A stretch of 64,000 nucleotides of DNA from the NCBI RefSeq assembly GCF_002283555.1, contig NZ_MVOI01000006.1, forward strand, positions 310,001 through 374,000, read 5' to 3'. Positions 9,326 to 17,806 of this stretch are shown one piece after another (the stretch's first letter is position 1; each line of letters begins with the position of its first letter). A program made the position numbers and the translations under genes. This DNA comes from Rubrivirga sp. SAORIC476 (GTDB lineage: Bacteria > Bacteroidota > Rhodothermia > Rhodothermales > Rubricoccaceae). The notes beneath the pieces were generated by a model. That model saw nothing but the letters and a program-made list of their open reading frames with translations. It was not told the DNA's origin and did not search any database.

Positions 9326-10231
9326 GTGTGCTCACCGGACGAGGTGCGGACCGTTCGCGTGTACGCTCTCGCCATGGAAGAGCCATACTTCGATCGCGGC
9401 TACTCTGGTCCAGATGGCGAAGTGAGGGGGCGATTCAATGGGATTTGGGATCATGTCGACTCGAACGGAGATGGGCGAGTGGAGAAGGAAGAGCTGTTCG
9501 AAGAGTACTGGGAAGTGAGTCGGATGGCTGGGTTGTTCGCTGTGCCAGAGTTCATGTCTCCACGCCTGAATGGTATGCCTGCCGGTCAAGTCAGGGGGAG
9601 GGTGGAGTCGCCCAACTATCACGCTGATGTCGTGGACCGCACGCGCCTGTCGTGGGATCAAGCTTGTATTCTGGTCGAGGTCGAGCCCGTGACGGTATAC
9701 GATCCCGGTCCGGACTTCTTTACAGAGACCTATCTGGACGGCGATTTTGATCTCCTCTTGCGGGGTGCAGATGGGAAGGGGTACGAAGAAGGCGACATCA
9801 TTCAGTCCGTCGCCGCTCTCGTTCCAGCCGGATCGGTCGCCGTCGTGTACACGGCGACCATGACCGCCCGGCTTGGCGCAAGCCCCGGTCAGCCGACGGT
9901 AACCGCCTCCGCCTACGGGTTCGCTGCATCGGCTGAGTTGCTGGAGGCCGGGTACCCGGGGTTCCCCGAGATCGAGCCGACGATTGAGTTGGTGGGGGAC
10001 CGCGCCGTCATGTTCGTGAACCCAATTTCGAAAGTGTCCATGCGCGTTCTCGCCCACGAGGTCGGGCACGTTCTGGCCGTGCAAGGCGATCCTTCGGACC
10101 CGAACGAGGGGCGGAGTGAGGGGTATTTCTTCCCTCTCCATGGAGGAGAAGAGGACGATTCCGTCGGCTCCATGCGCCGACTCCCTTCGGAGACTGTCCA
10201 TCGTGCCCGGCAGAGCCCTTTTGTCCACTAA
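9326..10231 (+). CDS. EF-hand/HExxH metalloprotease-like protein, probably 5'-truncated
   Basis: A 301-residue product from a GTG start, with an EF-hand-type loop (DSNGDGRVEKEEL) near residue 45 and a zinc-metalloprotease helix AHEVGHVLAVQGD near residue 240. The wider family (metzincin-like) is a guess, since the third ligand is not clear. Base composition is visibly lower in GC, with many A/T third positions, unlike every neighbour. The frame is open and looks coding upstream of the GTG back to a TAG at 9131 (for example GVTGGTVSFEYGGDTQAF), but there is no ATG or signal peptide. A 5' end lost by deletion or rearrangement is therefore likely. It may be a decayed, transferred gene. Confidence is good for the coding frame and low for the start and function. 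Confidence 0.6.
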   Translation: MCSPDEVRTVRVYALAMEEPYFDRGYSGPDGEVRGRFNGIWDHVDSNGDGRVEKEELFEEYWEVSRMAGLFAVPEFMSPRLNGMPAGQVRGRVESPNYHADVVDRTRLSWDQACILVEVEPVTVYDPGPDFFTETYLDGDFDLLLRGADGKGYEEGDIIQSVAALVPAGSVAVVYTATMTARLGASPGQPTVTASAYGFAASAELLEAGYPGFPEIEPTIELVGDRAVMFVNPISKVSMRVLAHEVGHVLAVQGDPSDPNEGRSEGYFFPLHGGEEDDSVGSMRRLPSETVHRARQSPFVH

Positions 10232-10240
10232 ACGTCTTCA

Positions 10241-12016
10241 ATGTCGATCCGCTCCTTCCAGACTCTCACCTTCCTCGGCGCGCTCCTCGCGGCCTCGGTG
10301 GCCGTCGTAGCGCAGCCCGCACCGGACGCTGTCGCCCGGGACGTGGAGGCGTTGCTGACGCCGTCTCACGGCTCGACCGGCGCGTTCGTGCTCGCCGACG
10401 CCGACCTCGTGCAGCGGATGCGGGAGCACCCGGCTGCCTACCTCCCCATGATCCGCGAGCGGCTCGGCGCGCCCTTCGACACCGTCGCTGTGCCGCTCAT
10501 CGAGGACCTCGCGCAGCGACGGCGCGTACTGGAGTTCGCCTACCTGCTGGACTCCAAGGCGGGCGTGGATCTCGCCCGGTCGCTGGAGATCCAGGTGCGG
10601 CCCATCGTGCAGGAGACCTCAGACGAGCAGATGGCGCTCATCGCGGAGTACTACCGCGCCCGTCGGGCGGGCGATCTCACGTTCGAGATCGACTCGACGG
10701 CCTACCGGCGTGCCGAAGCGCGGGTGCTCGCCGCGGCGGGCGTGTGGTCCCGGGCGCTCGACGTGATCGCGTCGGCGGGCGACATCTCACGCGCGAGCGC
10801 GGCCTACGATCTCATCTGGAACGATGCTACTCCCGGGTGGGGGAGGGACACTTCGACGTTCGCATGGCTGGCCGCTCGGAAGTACCTCCGTGGAGTCGCT
10901 TTCATCCTTCCCCCGGCGACCGACGTGGAGCCCGCGCGGGTGTGTATGGGGCGGGGACCGTCGACAAACGGCGGGCCGGTCGCTCTCTTCGGGGGCCTGA
11001 CTCGGTCCGCCGAGGTCGTCCACCTCCCCGTGGGCCCGGACAACTACTACACGTCCAGCCTGGGCCGGGAGATCGTCCAGCCGCCGCCGATCTTCTACCA
11101 GGAGAAGGTCGCCGAGCGACGCCCGCTCTACCAGTGGGAGCCCGACCGGACGCCGGTGTCGGTGAGCACCGTCGACCTCCAGCCCGGCGAGACAGTCACG
11201 TGGACGCTCCTCGGTCGGCGGGCGGTTGCGGGAGCGGCCTCGCCCCGCTGTGACGGGACGGACCCGCTCGTTTTCGAGGCGCTTCCGGGCGCGGTCGCTC
11301 TTGAGGCCGGGGCGGAGGTCCGCGTCGAGGAAGACCGGTTCGCGATCTCAGGCCGGCCGCATACGCTCCGAGGGACCCCTGAGGGGGGCGACGCCGGCCG
11401 CGCGGCGCTCATCGCAGAGGACGATCCGACCACAGCTGCGGTACTCAGGGCGCTCTCGGATCGGCAGCGCTCTCGCTTCGACGGCGGCATCGAGGTGGGG
11501 CCATTCGAGGTCTCGCCGAGGTCGTGGGCGTCGGTGCTGTCCGCTCGGCCGGACGTGGTGATCGATGGGTCGACGGACCGCCGGATCGGCTCCGCGGACG
11601 CTCCGGTCGTCGCGTACGCACCCGCCGGAGCCCGCTTGGACGGGGTCACGACCGGGTGGGGCGTGCTCGTGGCGGACGGCCCCCTCGTAATCGAGCAAGG
11701 TGCCCGCTGGACGGGCCTCGTGATTGCCCGGGACGGGCTCGACGTGTCCGGCTCGGCAACGGTGGTCGGGGGAGCGGCGGTCCACGGCTCGCTGAGGATG
11801 CAGGGGGGAGGGCAGATCCTGTACAGCCCGTCCGCGCTCGCGCTCGCCCGAGAGGCGGCCCCACACGCCGAATACCGTCCTATGCGCACCGTCCTGCTCC
11901 TCGCCGCCCTCACCCTGCCCGCCTCGGCGCAGGCCCCGGCCCCCACGCCGTGCCGTTCGCCTCGCTCGGCAACGCCCTCGAACTGGCCGTCGCCGGGGAG
12001 GCGGGGGCCGGGCTGA
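10241..12016 (+). CDS. secreted protein of unknown function, reading into the next gene
   Basis: A 591-codon frame opening with a clear signal peptide (MSIRSFQTLTFLGALLAASV, cut near AQPA). The middle has no family I recognise. Residues ~450-540 (PLVIEQGARWTGLVIARDG, VSGSATVVGGAAVHG) resemble the right-handed repeat-like tail of prepilin-associated DUF4900 proteins or bactofilins. The original C-terminus is probably near residue 547. After that, the same frame continues into a second signal peptide at 11882 (MRTVLLLAALTLPASAQA) and then out-of-frame sequence, ending at 12016. Either the stop codon was lost or the two genes fused before the frameshift at 11940. It starts 9 nt after the metalloprotease-like gene. 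Confidence 0.7.
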   Translation: MSIRSFQTLTFLGALLAASVAVVAQPAPDAVARDVEALLTPSHGSTGAFVLADADLVQRMREHPAAYLPMIRERLGAPFDTVAVPLIEDLAQRRRVLEFAYLLDSKAGVDLARSLEIQVRPIVQETSDEQMALIAEYYRARRAGDLTFEIDSTAYRRAEARVLAAAGVWSRALDVIASAGDISRASAAYDLIWNDATPGWGRDTSTFAWLAARKYLRGVAFILPPATDVEPARVCMGRGPSTNGGPVALFGGLTRSAEVVHLPVGPDNYYTSSLGREIVQPPPIFYQEKVAERRPLYQWEPDRTPVSVSTVDLQPGETVTWTLLGRRAVAGAASPRCDGTDPLVFEALPGAVALEAGAEVRVEEDRFAISGRPHTLRGTPEGGDAGRAALIAEDDPTTAAVLRALSDRQRSRFDGGIEVGPFEVSPRSWASVLSARPDVVIDGSTDRRIGSADAPVVAYAPAGARLDGVTTGWGVLVADGPLVIEQGARWTGLVIARDGLDVSGSATVVGGAAVHGSLRMQGGGQILYSPSALALAREAAPHAEYRPMRTVLLLAALTLPASAQAPAPTPCRSPRSATPSNWPSPGRRGPG

Positions 12017-12495
12017 CCGTCGCCGTCGCCGAGGCGCCCGCGTGGCTCACCTTCGCCCAGCCCGTCGCCGAGGCAGTCCGCCTCGACGATGAGCCCGAGC
12101 CCCTCGCCCGGCTCGCCTTCGACGTGGCGCGGACCGCCCCGGTCGGCGAGGTCGCCGAGGTCGTCGTCGAGGTCCGCGACGGGGAGACCGTCGTCGCCAC
12201 GCATACGGTCCGCCTGGAGGTCGCGCCGCCGGAGGCGCTGGCGCTCGACGCGCCATACCCGAACCCGTCGCACGGCACGATCACGGTCCCGTTCGTGGTG
12301 CCCCGGGACGGCCCGGTGCGGCTGGCGGCCTACGACGTGCTGGGCCGCGAGGTGGGCGTGCTGGCCGAGGGCGACACCGAGGCGGGCGCCCACGAGGTCC
12401 GCTGGCCGACGGCGGGGCTGGCGTCGGGCGTGTACCTCGTGCGCGTGGTGGCGGGGGCCGAGGCGCAGGTGCGCCGGGTGACGGTGGTCCGGTAG
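11882..12495 (+). pseudogene. T9SS-targeted secreted protein, frameshifted in a C run
   Basis: This starts with signal peptide MRTVLLLAALTLPASAQAPAP and then leaves frame. Reading continues one base back as HAVPFASLGNALELAVAGE and ends in a textbook T9SS type A sorting domain (PYPNPSHGTITVPF, YDVLGREVGVL, LASGVYLVRVV). One extra C in the five-C run at 11940-11944 would join the two parts into a continuous 205-residue protein. This could be a sequencing undercall, genuine inactivation, or phase variation at the homopolymer. The product would be exported by Sec and then by the SprA-dependent T9SS. Downstream is the heptamer array at 12581. Confidence 0.7.
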
Positions 12496-12580
12496 GCGAG
12501 GAATTAGGGGCCGGGAAACAGGAATCAGCAGAACAGGCAGAGCGAGTGAGCCTGCCTTGGTGCCGAGGTGGGCATCTTCG

Positions 12581-12650
12581 CCCCACGCCCCACGCCCCAC
12601 GCCCCACGCCCCACGCCCCACGCCCCACGCCTCACGCCTCACGCCTGCAC
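12581..12650. repeat. heptanucleotide array, CCCCACG theme
   Basis: There are seven exact tandem copies of CCCCACG from 12581 to 12629, then two CCTCACG copies to 12643 and a degenerate unit. The array lies between the convergent T9SS cargo gene and the ABC permease. The permease stop codon (12639-12641) is inside the last repeats. A weaker 7-nt-phased stretch (GGAAACA, GGAATCA) precedes it at about 12513. It belongs to the same class of arrays as those at 18935, 35678, 36726, 37134, 38861, 38982, 39895, 40022 and 53711. Confidence 0.95.
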
Positions 12651-14288
12651 GCCCTGTCCCCCCAGCCGACGGCTCACGACCACCGCGACCACCACCAGCC
12701 CCATCAGCAGCACGCTGTACGCCGCCGCCTGCCCGAACGCGAAGATGCGGAGCTGGGAGAACACCTCCACTGCGATCGGCCGGTTGGCGTAGACGTAGAG
12801 CATGATCGAGGCCACGAACTCGCCGAGCGCCGTCACGAACGTCAGCAACCCGCCCGCGATCACGCCGGGACCGATGGCGGGCAGCACGACGCGCCGGAAC
12901 GTCGCCCAGCCGCCCGCGCCCAGGTCGGCCGAGGCCTCCGCGAGGCGGTCGTCGAAGCCCTCCAGCGACGCCTGCGCGGCGCGCACCACCAGCGGCAGGT
13001 GGCGGACGAAGTAGGCGAGTGGCAGCAGCCACACGGTCCCGATCAGCACCGCGCCGCCCGCGAGCAGCGTCGGCTCGTCGAACAGGACCAGCAGGCCGAG
13101 CGCCATCACGGTGCCGGGCACGGCGAAGGGCAGCAGCGAGAGCGCCCGCAGCACCCCGCGGCCAGGCACCTTGCCCTTGACGATCACGACCGCCGTCGCC
13201 ACGCCAAAGACCACGTTGGCCGCCGTCGCCAGTGCGGCCATCCACAGGGATGAGGTGATCGGCGCGAGCACGTCGGGCTGGGTGAACAGGGCCGTGTAGT
13301 TGGCGCCCGTGAACGTGTCGGGCAGGATCTGAGTCGTCCACGAGCCCTCCTGCACGAACGACAGCAGGACCACGGTCGCGACGGGCAGCAGCACGACGAG
13401 CAGCGCCACGCCGACGAGGACGCTCGCCACGACGCGCGGCCACCCCCGCAGCGGCCCCGGCCTCCGCCCGACGCCCTTCCCCGCGCCCGCGCCGGTCGCC
13501 CGTCCGCGCGTCTCGGCGCCGACGAGGAAGAGCAGGCAGATCCCGGTCAGCACCACCGACACCGCCGCCGCCCGGTCGAGCGCGCCGTTCGTCTTGAACT
13601 GGTAGATCTGGGTCGTCAGGAACGGCTCGCCCTCGGCGAACAGCAGCGGCGCCGTGAACGAGGCCATCGACAGCATGAACACCAGCAGCGACGCGCCGAC
13701 GAGCGCCGGGCGGAGGAGCGGCATGACGACCCGCCGAAACGTGGTCCACGCCCCCGCGCCGAGGTCCGCCGAGGCATCCAGCAGCGACGCGTCGAGGTCG
13801 CGCAGGGACGCGCTGACGAACAGGTAGAAGTAGACGTAGAACACGTACACGTGCACCGCCAGCACGGCGCCAATGCCGCCGAAGGCGAACGGCACGGTCT
13901 CCAGCCCGAACGCCGCCTGGAGTGCGCGGGGCAGCATCCCCGACTCGCCGTAGAGGAACAGGAACGCCAGCACGCCCACCAGCGGCGGCAGCGCGAGCGG
14001 CAGCGCCGCGACCGCGCCGAGCGTCCGCCGCAGCGGCAGGTCGTAGCGCCACAGCGCCCACGCGAGCGCCGTCCCCACGGCCCCGCCCAGCACCACCGTC
14101 CCCAGCGACACGCCGACGGAGTTGACGAGCGCCCGCACGCCCGCCGCACGCCCGCGCCCGAACAGCTCGCCCAGCAGCTCGCCGTCGAGCCCGAGGCGGA
14201 ACGTCTCTACGTTCGGCCAGAGCACGTAGCCGACCAGCACGACGAAGACGGGCACGGCGAGCGCCCACCCGGCGCGGCGGCTCAGCAT
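12639..14288 (-). CDS. two-domain ABC transporter permease (FbpB/thiamine-type)
   Basis: A 549-residue integral membrane protein with two homologous permease halves of about six segments each. Each carries an EAA-type loop: DASADLGAGAWTTFRRVVMP near residue 185 and a second ASADLGAGGWATFRRVVLP near 455. Fused permeases of this form serve periplasmic-binding-protein transporters for Fe(III), sulfate/thiosulfate or thiamine. No ATPase or binding-protein gene lies in this window, so the substrate is open. The start at 14288 (MLSRRAG) overlaps the end of the LOG gene by 7 nt, indicating translational coupling. A longer frame to 14435 exists but is antisense-like. The C-terminus abuts the heptamer array. 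Confidence 0.9.
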   Translation of the reverse strand: MLSRRAGWALAVPVFVVLVGYVLWPNVETFRLGLDGELLGELFGRGRAAGVRALVNSVGVSLGTVVLGGAVGTALAWALWRYDLPLRRTLGAVAALPLALPPLVGVLAFLFLYGESGMLPRALQAAFGLETVPFAFGGIGAVLAVHVYVFYVYFYLFVSASLRDLDASLLDASADLGAGAWTTFRRVVMPLLRPALVGASLLVFMLSMASFTAPLLFAEGEPFLTTQIYQFKTNGALDRAAAVSVVLTGICLLFLVGAETRGRATGAGAGKGVGRRPGPLRGWPRVVASVLVGVALLVVLLPVATVVLLSFVQEGSWTTQILPDTFTGANYTALFTQPDVLAPITSSLWMAALATAANVVFGVATAVVIVKGKVPGRGVLRALSLLPFAVPGTVMALGLLVLFDEPTLLAGGAVLIGTVWLLPLAYFVRHLPLVVRAAQASLEGFDDRLAEASADLGAGGWATFRRVVLPAIGPGVIAGGLLTFVTALGEFVASIMLYVYANRPIAVEVFSQLRIFAFGQAAAYSVLLMGLVVVAVVVSRRLGGQGVQA

Positions 14289-14836
14289 GCCCGCAGCCGC
14301 TCCACGAGCGCCTCGGGCGTCGCCTCCACGATCACGGCCTCCCGGCGGTCGGCCGTGACGAAGCCCTCCTCGACGGCGTGGTCCAGGAAGCGGACCAGCG
14401 GCGCATAGTAGCCCTCCACGTCCAGAAAGGCGCACGGCTTGGCGTGGATGCCGAGCTGGACCCAGGTCAGCGCCTCGGCGATCTCCTCCAGCGTGCCGAG
14501 CCCGCCGGGCAGCGCCACGAACGCGTCGGCCAGATCTGCCATCATCGCCTTCCGGTGATGCATCGTCTCGACCACGTGCAACTCGGTCAGCCGTGCGAAG
14601 CCGACCTCGCGGTCCATCAGCGCCTGCGGGATCACGCCGACGGCCTCGCCGCCCGCATCCAGCACCGCGCCCGCCACGACGCCCATCAGGCCGACGCGCC
14701 CGCCGCCGGTCACGACGCCCAGGCCCGCCTCGGCGAGGCGCTGGCCGAGATCGCGCGCGGCGTCGGCGTAGGCGGGGCGGAGGCCGGGGCGGGAGCCGCA
14801 GTACACGCAGACGCGGCGGAGGGAGGAGTCATGCAT
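14282..14836 (-). CDS. LOG family (TIGR00730-type Rossmann fold) protein
   Basis: A 184-residue Lonely Guy family protein. The motif PGGLGTLEE at residues 110-118 and the partner MHHRK at 92-96 form the nucleotide 5'-monophosphate phosphoribohydrolase active site. The nucleotide-binding VTGGGRVGLMG is at 42-52. Biochemically characterised members release the base from cytokinin ribotides or generic nucleoside monophosphates; the physiological role in bacteria is mostly unknown. The start at 14836 (MHDSSLRR) matches family N-termini, and a TAGCTTG box lies just upstream. It overlaps the permease gene by 7 nt. Confidence 0.92.
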   Translation of the reverse strand: MHDSSLRRVCVYCGSRPGLRPAYADAARDLGQRLAEAGLGVVTGGGRVGLMGVVAGAVLDAGGEAVGVIPQALMDREVGFARLTELHVVETMHHRKAMMADLADAFVALPGGLGTLEEIAEALTWVQLGIHAKPCAFLDVEGYYAPLVRFLDHAVEEGFVTADRREAVIVEATPEALVERLRAC

Positions 14837-14926
14837 GCTGCAAGCTAGGCCGACCACCAGGGGAGGCGCAGGGAGACGGCGTCGATCTGGGGGCCGTACC
14901 CTCAGGCTCGCTCCCCCTCTCCTCGC

Positions 14927-15664
14927 ATGGCTCTCCGCATCGTCGGCATCGACTGCGCGACGCAACCGAAGAACACCGGCCTCGCCCTCGCGGTGCTGGA
15001 GGGCGACCGCCTCACGGTCCACCACGCCCGCGTCGCCGCACACGCCACCGACGCGGCCGAGACAGCGGCCGACTGGCTGGCGGACGCACCGGACGGCGTC
15101 CTCGCGCTCGACGCGCCCCTCGGCTGGCCCGCCCCGATGGGGAAAGCGCTGGCTTCCCACACCGCAGGCGCCCCGATCTCCACAGAGGCCGACCGAATGT
15201 TTAACCGCGCCACGGACCGCGTCGTCCGCCAGCGGCTGGGCAAGAAGCCCCTCGAAGTCGGCGCCGACCGGATCGCGCGGACGGCCCTGGTCGCGCTCGC
15301 CACCCTCGACGCCGTCCGCCGGCGGGTCCCGGTCGCGATGGGGTGGACGCCGGGCGACGTCTGCGGATACCACGCGCTGGAGGTCTACCCCGCCGCGACG
15401 CTCCTCGCCCGTGGCCTCGACACACGCGGGTACAAAAGGCCCGACGCGTCCGCACGCCGCGCAGCCCTCCTCTCCGCCCTTGACCTCTCCGCCAGCGACC
15501 CGGTCCGCGCCGCCGCCGAGGCGGTCGACCACGCCCTCGATGCGGTCCTCTGCTGCGTCGCCGCGGCCGACTACGCGCGGGGCCGCGCCCTCACGCCCGC
15601 CCAGGCGGGCGTCGACGACGCCCTCGCCCGGCGAGAAGGCTGGATCTGGTTTCCGGCCGACTGA
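14927..15664 (+). CDS. DUF429 domain protein
   Basis: A 245-residue cytoplasmic protein. It opens MALRIVGIDCATQPKNTGLA, with an RNase-H/actin-like strand and Asp, continues with ALDAPLGWP, and ends with AVDHALDAVLCCVAAADYA. This pattern matches DUF429, whose members are predicted nucleases of the RNase H-like fold. No biochemical role is established. The gene is divergent from the LOG gene, with a 90-nt spacer that carries both leaders. The start is supported by a pyrimidine-rich leader and by alignment of the first strand. Confidence 0.88.
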   Translation: MALRIVGIDCATQPKNTGLALAVLEGDRLTVHHARVAAHATDAAETAADWLADAPDGVLALDAPLGWPAPMGKALASHTAGAPISTEADRMFNRATDRVVRQRLGKKPLEVGADRIARTALVALATLDAVRRRVPVAMGWTPGDVCGYHALEVYPAATLLARGLDTRGYKRPDASARRAALLSALDLSASDPVRAAAEAVDHALDAVLCCVAAADYARGRALTPAQAGVDDALARREGWIWFPAD

Positions 15665-15810
15665 CGTGCCGCCTCGGGCGGCGGTGGCCGGGGGACGCCA
15701 GCACGAGGAGAAACCCGGAGGCGCCCGGGGGGAAGCCCTGATTCCGAGACTCGGACGAGACCGGCCGGCCGGCCGCCCGGTACGGGAACCAGTCTCATAC
15801 TCCATCTCGC

Positions 15811-17775
15811 ATGTCTGTTCGGTTACTCCCCGTCGCGTTTCTGCTGCTCGCACTCGCCATCCCGGCCTCGGCTCAGGCCTCGTTCACCGGACTGTACGTC
15901 CAGAGCTTCGACGACATCGGCGGGGCGCCGAACGCGGAGCTCCCTGAGGGCTGGCGTGTCCAGACGCTCCCCGGCATCCGCGCCCTCGGCGACTTCGCCG
16001 ACGCGAGCACCACGACGGACGCACACGGCGGCAACCTGTTCGGGCAGAGCGCGCCGACCGGCGCCATCAACTTCGGCTCGGGTCCGGAAGCGACCGCCAC
16101 GGAGCGCGCCATCGGCTTCGCGTCCAACGGCGACATCGGGACCGGTCTCCTCTACTTCCACTTCCGGGTAGACGTGTTCGGGTCCTTCGACGAGATCTGG
16201 TACGCGAAATCCGAGGAGACGTACCGCGGCGGCCAGGATGAGGCAGAGTCCCAGACGGAGGCGTTCTATTCGTACGACGGCAGCACGTGGTACGCCCTGT
16301 TCGGGCAGGGCCGGACGTCCGGAGGCGACCGGGATGGCTACGAGGACGCACCGGCGGCCGGGGGAAGCTCGGGCGCCGGCCGGGTCGACCTTCCGACGCC
16401 TCTCCAGCAGGGAGACGAACTCTATCTGGCCTTCCGCTACTCCGCCGCACCAGGGTGGAGCACGGCACAGGTCCCGGCCGAGGCCTTCGACGACTTCGTG
16501 ATCGGGACCTCGTTCTCGAGTCTGCGGCACATCTTCGTCGGCCGCGGCGAGCGCGTCTTTGGCGACGTGCCCGTCGGCGAGACGGCGGGGCCGCTGACCG
16601 TCGATTACAACCCCGTGGGATACTCCGGTGAAGACCCCGTCGTCGAGATCACCGGCCCGGCCGCCGCCGACTTCAGCGTGGAACTGAACGCCCCCTTCAA
16701 CAGGGCTGAGGTCTTCTTTACGCCGAGCGAGCCGGGCCTCCGTGAGGCCTCGCTTCGGTTCCGCATCGGGTCGATGGTCAGCCGTGAGGTGGCGCTCCGA
16801 GGAGGCAGCGGCGAGCCTGCCGGCGAGATCGTGGCGTCGGTCGAGCGCGTCGGGGACGACGCGCCCATTCCCGCGGGCGGCGGGCGGTACCGGTACCGCG
16901 TCCTCGCCGACATCGACGGCCCGGACGCCCGCGAGGTCGACTTCTGGTCAGACCTGCTCTTCCCCGATGGACGCGTCGTCGAGTTGCGCGAGCCAGAGAC
17001 CGTCACGCTCACGCCGGGCGAGACCCGGAGCGTCGCGGCGTCGCGGCTCATCCGTGCGCAGTGGCCGACCGGGACGTACACCCAGCGCTTCTACTGGGGC
17101 GCCTACCCCGACGGAGCTGAGGCGGAGGCGTCGCTGTCTATCGAGAAGGTGACCGGCGGCGAGATCGATGTGGCGGTCGAGCGCGTCGGAGACGACGTGC
17201 CGATTCCTGCGGAGGGTGGGCGGTACCGGTACCGCGTCCTCGCCAGCGTCGACGGCCCGGACGCCCGCGACGTCGACTTCTGGTCAGACCTTCTCCTCCC
17301 CGACGGCAGCGTCGTCACGCTGCGCGAGCCGGAGGCCGTTACGCTCGCGCCGGGCGAGACCTGGCGCGTCGGGGCGTCTCGCCTGATCCGGGGAGCGTGG
17401 CCGACCGGGACGTACACGCAGCGCTTCTACCTGGGCGCGTTCCCCGACGGGGTCGAGGCGCAGACGTCCCTGACGGTCGAGAAGGCGGGCGGCGCGCTGG
17501 CCGCGCGTGCGGCCTCCATCGGTGAGACCGAGGGGCCGAACCCGTTCCGGGACCGGACCGTCGTTCGCTTCGAAGAGGGGAGTGGCGGATTCGTCCGCGC
17601 CGAGCTGTTCGACACGGTCGGCCGCCGCATTCGGGTGCTGTACGAAGGTGCCGCGCCGGAGGGACGCCCGCTCGTCGTCACGGTCGACGGGAGCGACCTG
17701 CCCGCCGGCGTCTACATCGTCCGTCTCATCGGAGAGAGCGGCGTCGAGACACGGACCGTCGTCCGGGCGCGGTAG
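15811..17775 (+). CDS. secreted T9SS type A sorting-domain protein with two 112-residue repeats
   Basis: A 654-residue protein with a signal peptide (MSVRLLPVAFLLLALAIPAS). Residues ~30-230 form a jelly-roll-like region (YVQSFDDIGGAPNAELPEGW) similar to the start of many T9SS cargo proteins. A beta-rich choice-of-anchor-like stretch follows, then two adjacent 112-residue repeats (338-449 and 450-561, each beginning GEI and containing GGRYRYRVLA and WPTGTYTQRFY). The C-terminal ~80 residues are a sorting domain (GPNPFRDRTVVRF, LFDTVGRRIRVL, LPAGVYIVRLI). It is predicted to be exported by SecYEG and then SprA and anchored at or released from the surface. Ligand and activity are unknown. Confidence 0.9.
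   Translation: MSVRLLPVAFLLLALAIPASAQASFTGLYVQSFDDIGGAPNAELPEGWRVQTLPGIRALGDFADASTTTDAHGGNLFGQSAPTGAINFGSGPEATATERAIGFASNGDIGTGLLYFHFRVDVFGSFDEIWYAKSEETYRGGQDEAESQTEAFYSYDGSTWYALFGQGRTSGGDRDGYEDAPAAGGSSGAGRVDLPTPLQQGDELYLAFRYSAAPGWSTAQVPAEAFDDFVIGTSFSSLRHIFVGRGERVFGDVPVGETAGPLTVDYNPVGYSGEDPVVEITGPAAADFSVELNAPFNRAEVFFTPSEPGLREASLRFRIGSMVSREVALRGGSGEPAGEIVASVERVGDDAPIPAGGGRYRYRVLADIDGPDAREVDFWSDLLFPDGRVVELREPETVTLTPGETRSVAASRLIRAQWPTGTYTQRFYWGAYPDGAEAEASLSIEKVTGGEIDVAVERVGDDVPIPAEGGRYRYRVLASVDGPDARDVDFWSDLLLPDGSVVTLREPEAVTLAPGETWRVGASRLIRGAWPTGTYTQRFYLGAFPDGVEAQTSLTVEKAGGALAARAASIGETEGPNPFRDRTVVRFEEGSGGFVRAELFDTVGRRIRVLYEGAAPEGRPLVVTVDGSDLPAGVYIVRLIGESGVETRTVVRAR
16822..17493 (+). repeat. tandem 336-bp coding duplication
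   Basis: Two in-frame copies of 336 bp (16822-17157 and 17158-17493) encode the two 112-residue beta-domains of the T9SS cargo protein. Identity is high but not complete, so the duplication is recent or still exchanging. Confidence 0.85.
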
Positions 17776-17806
17776 TCGGGGTCGCTGGCCCACGGCCGTC
17801 CGGGGC

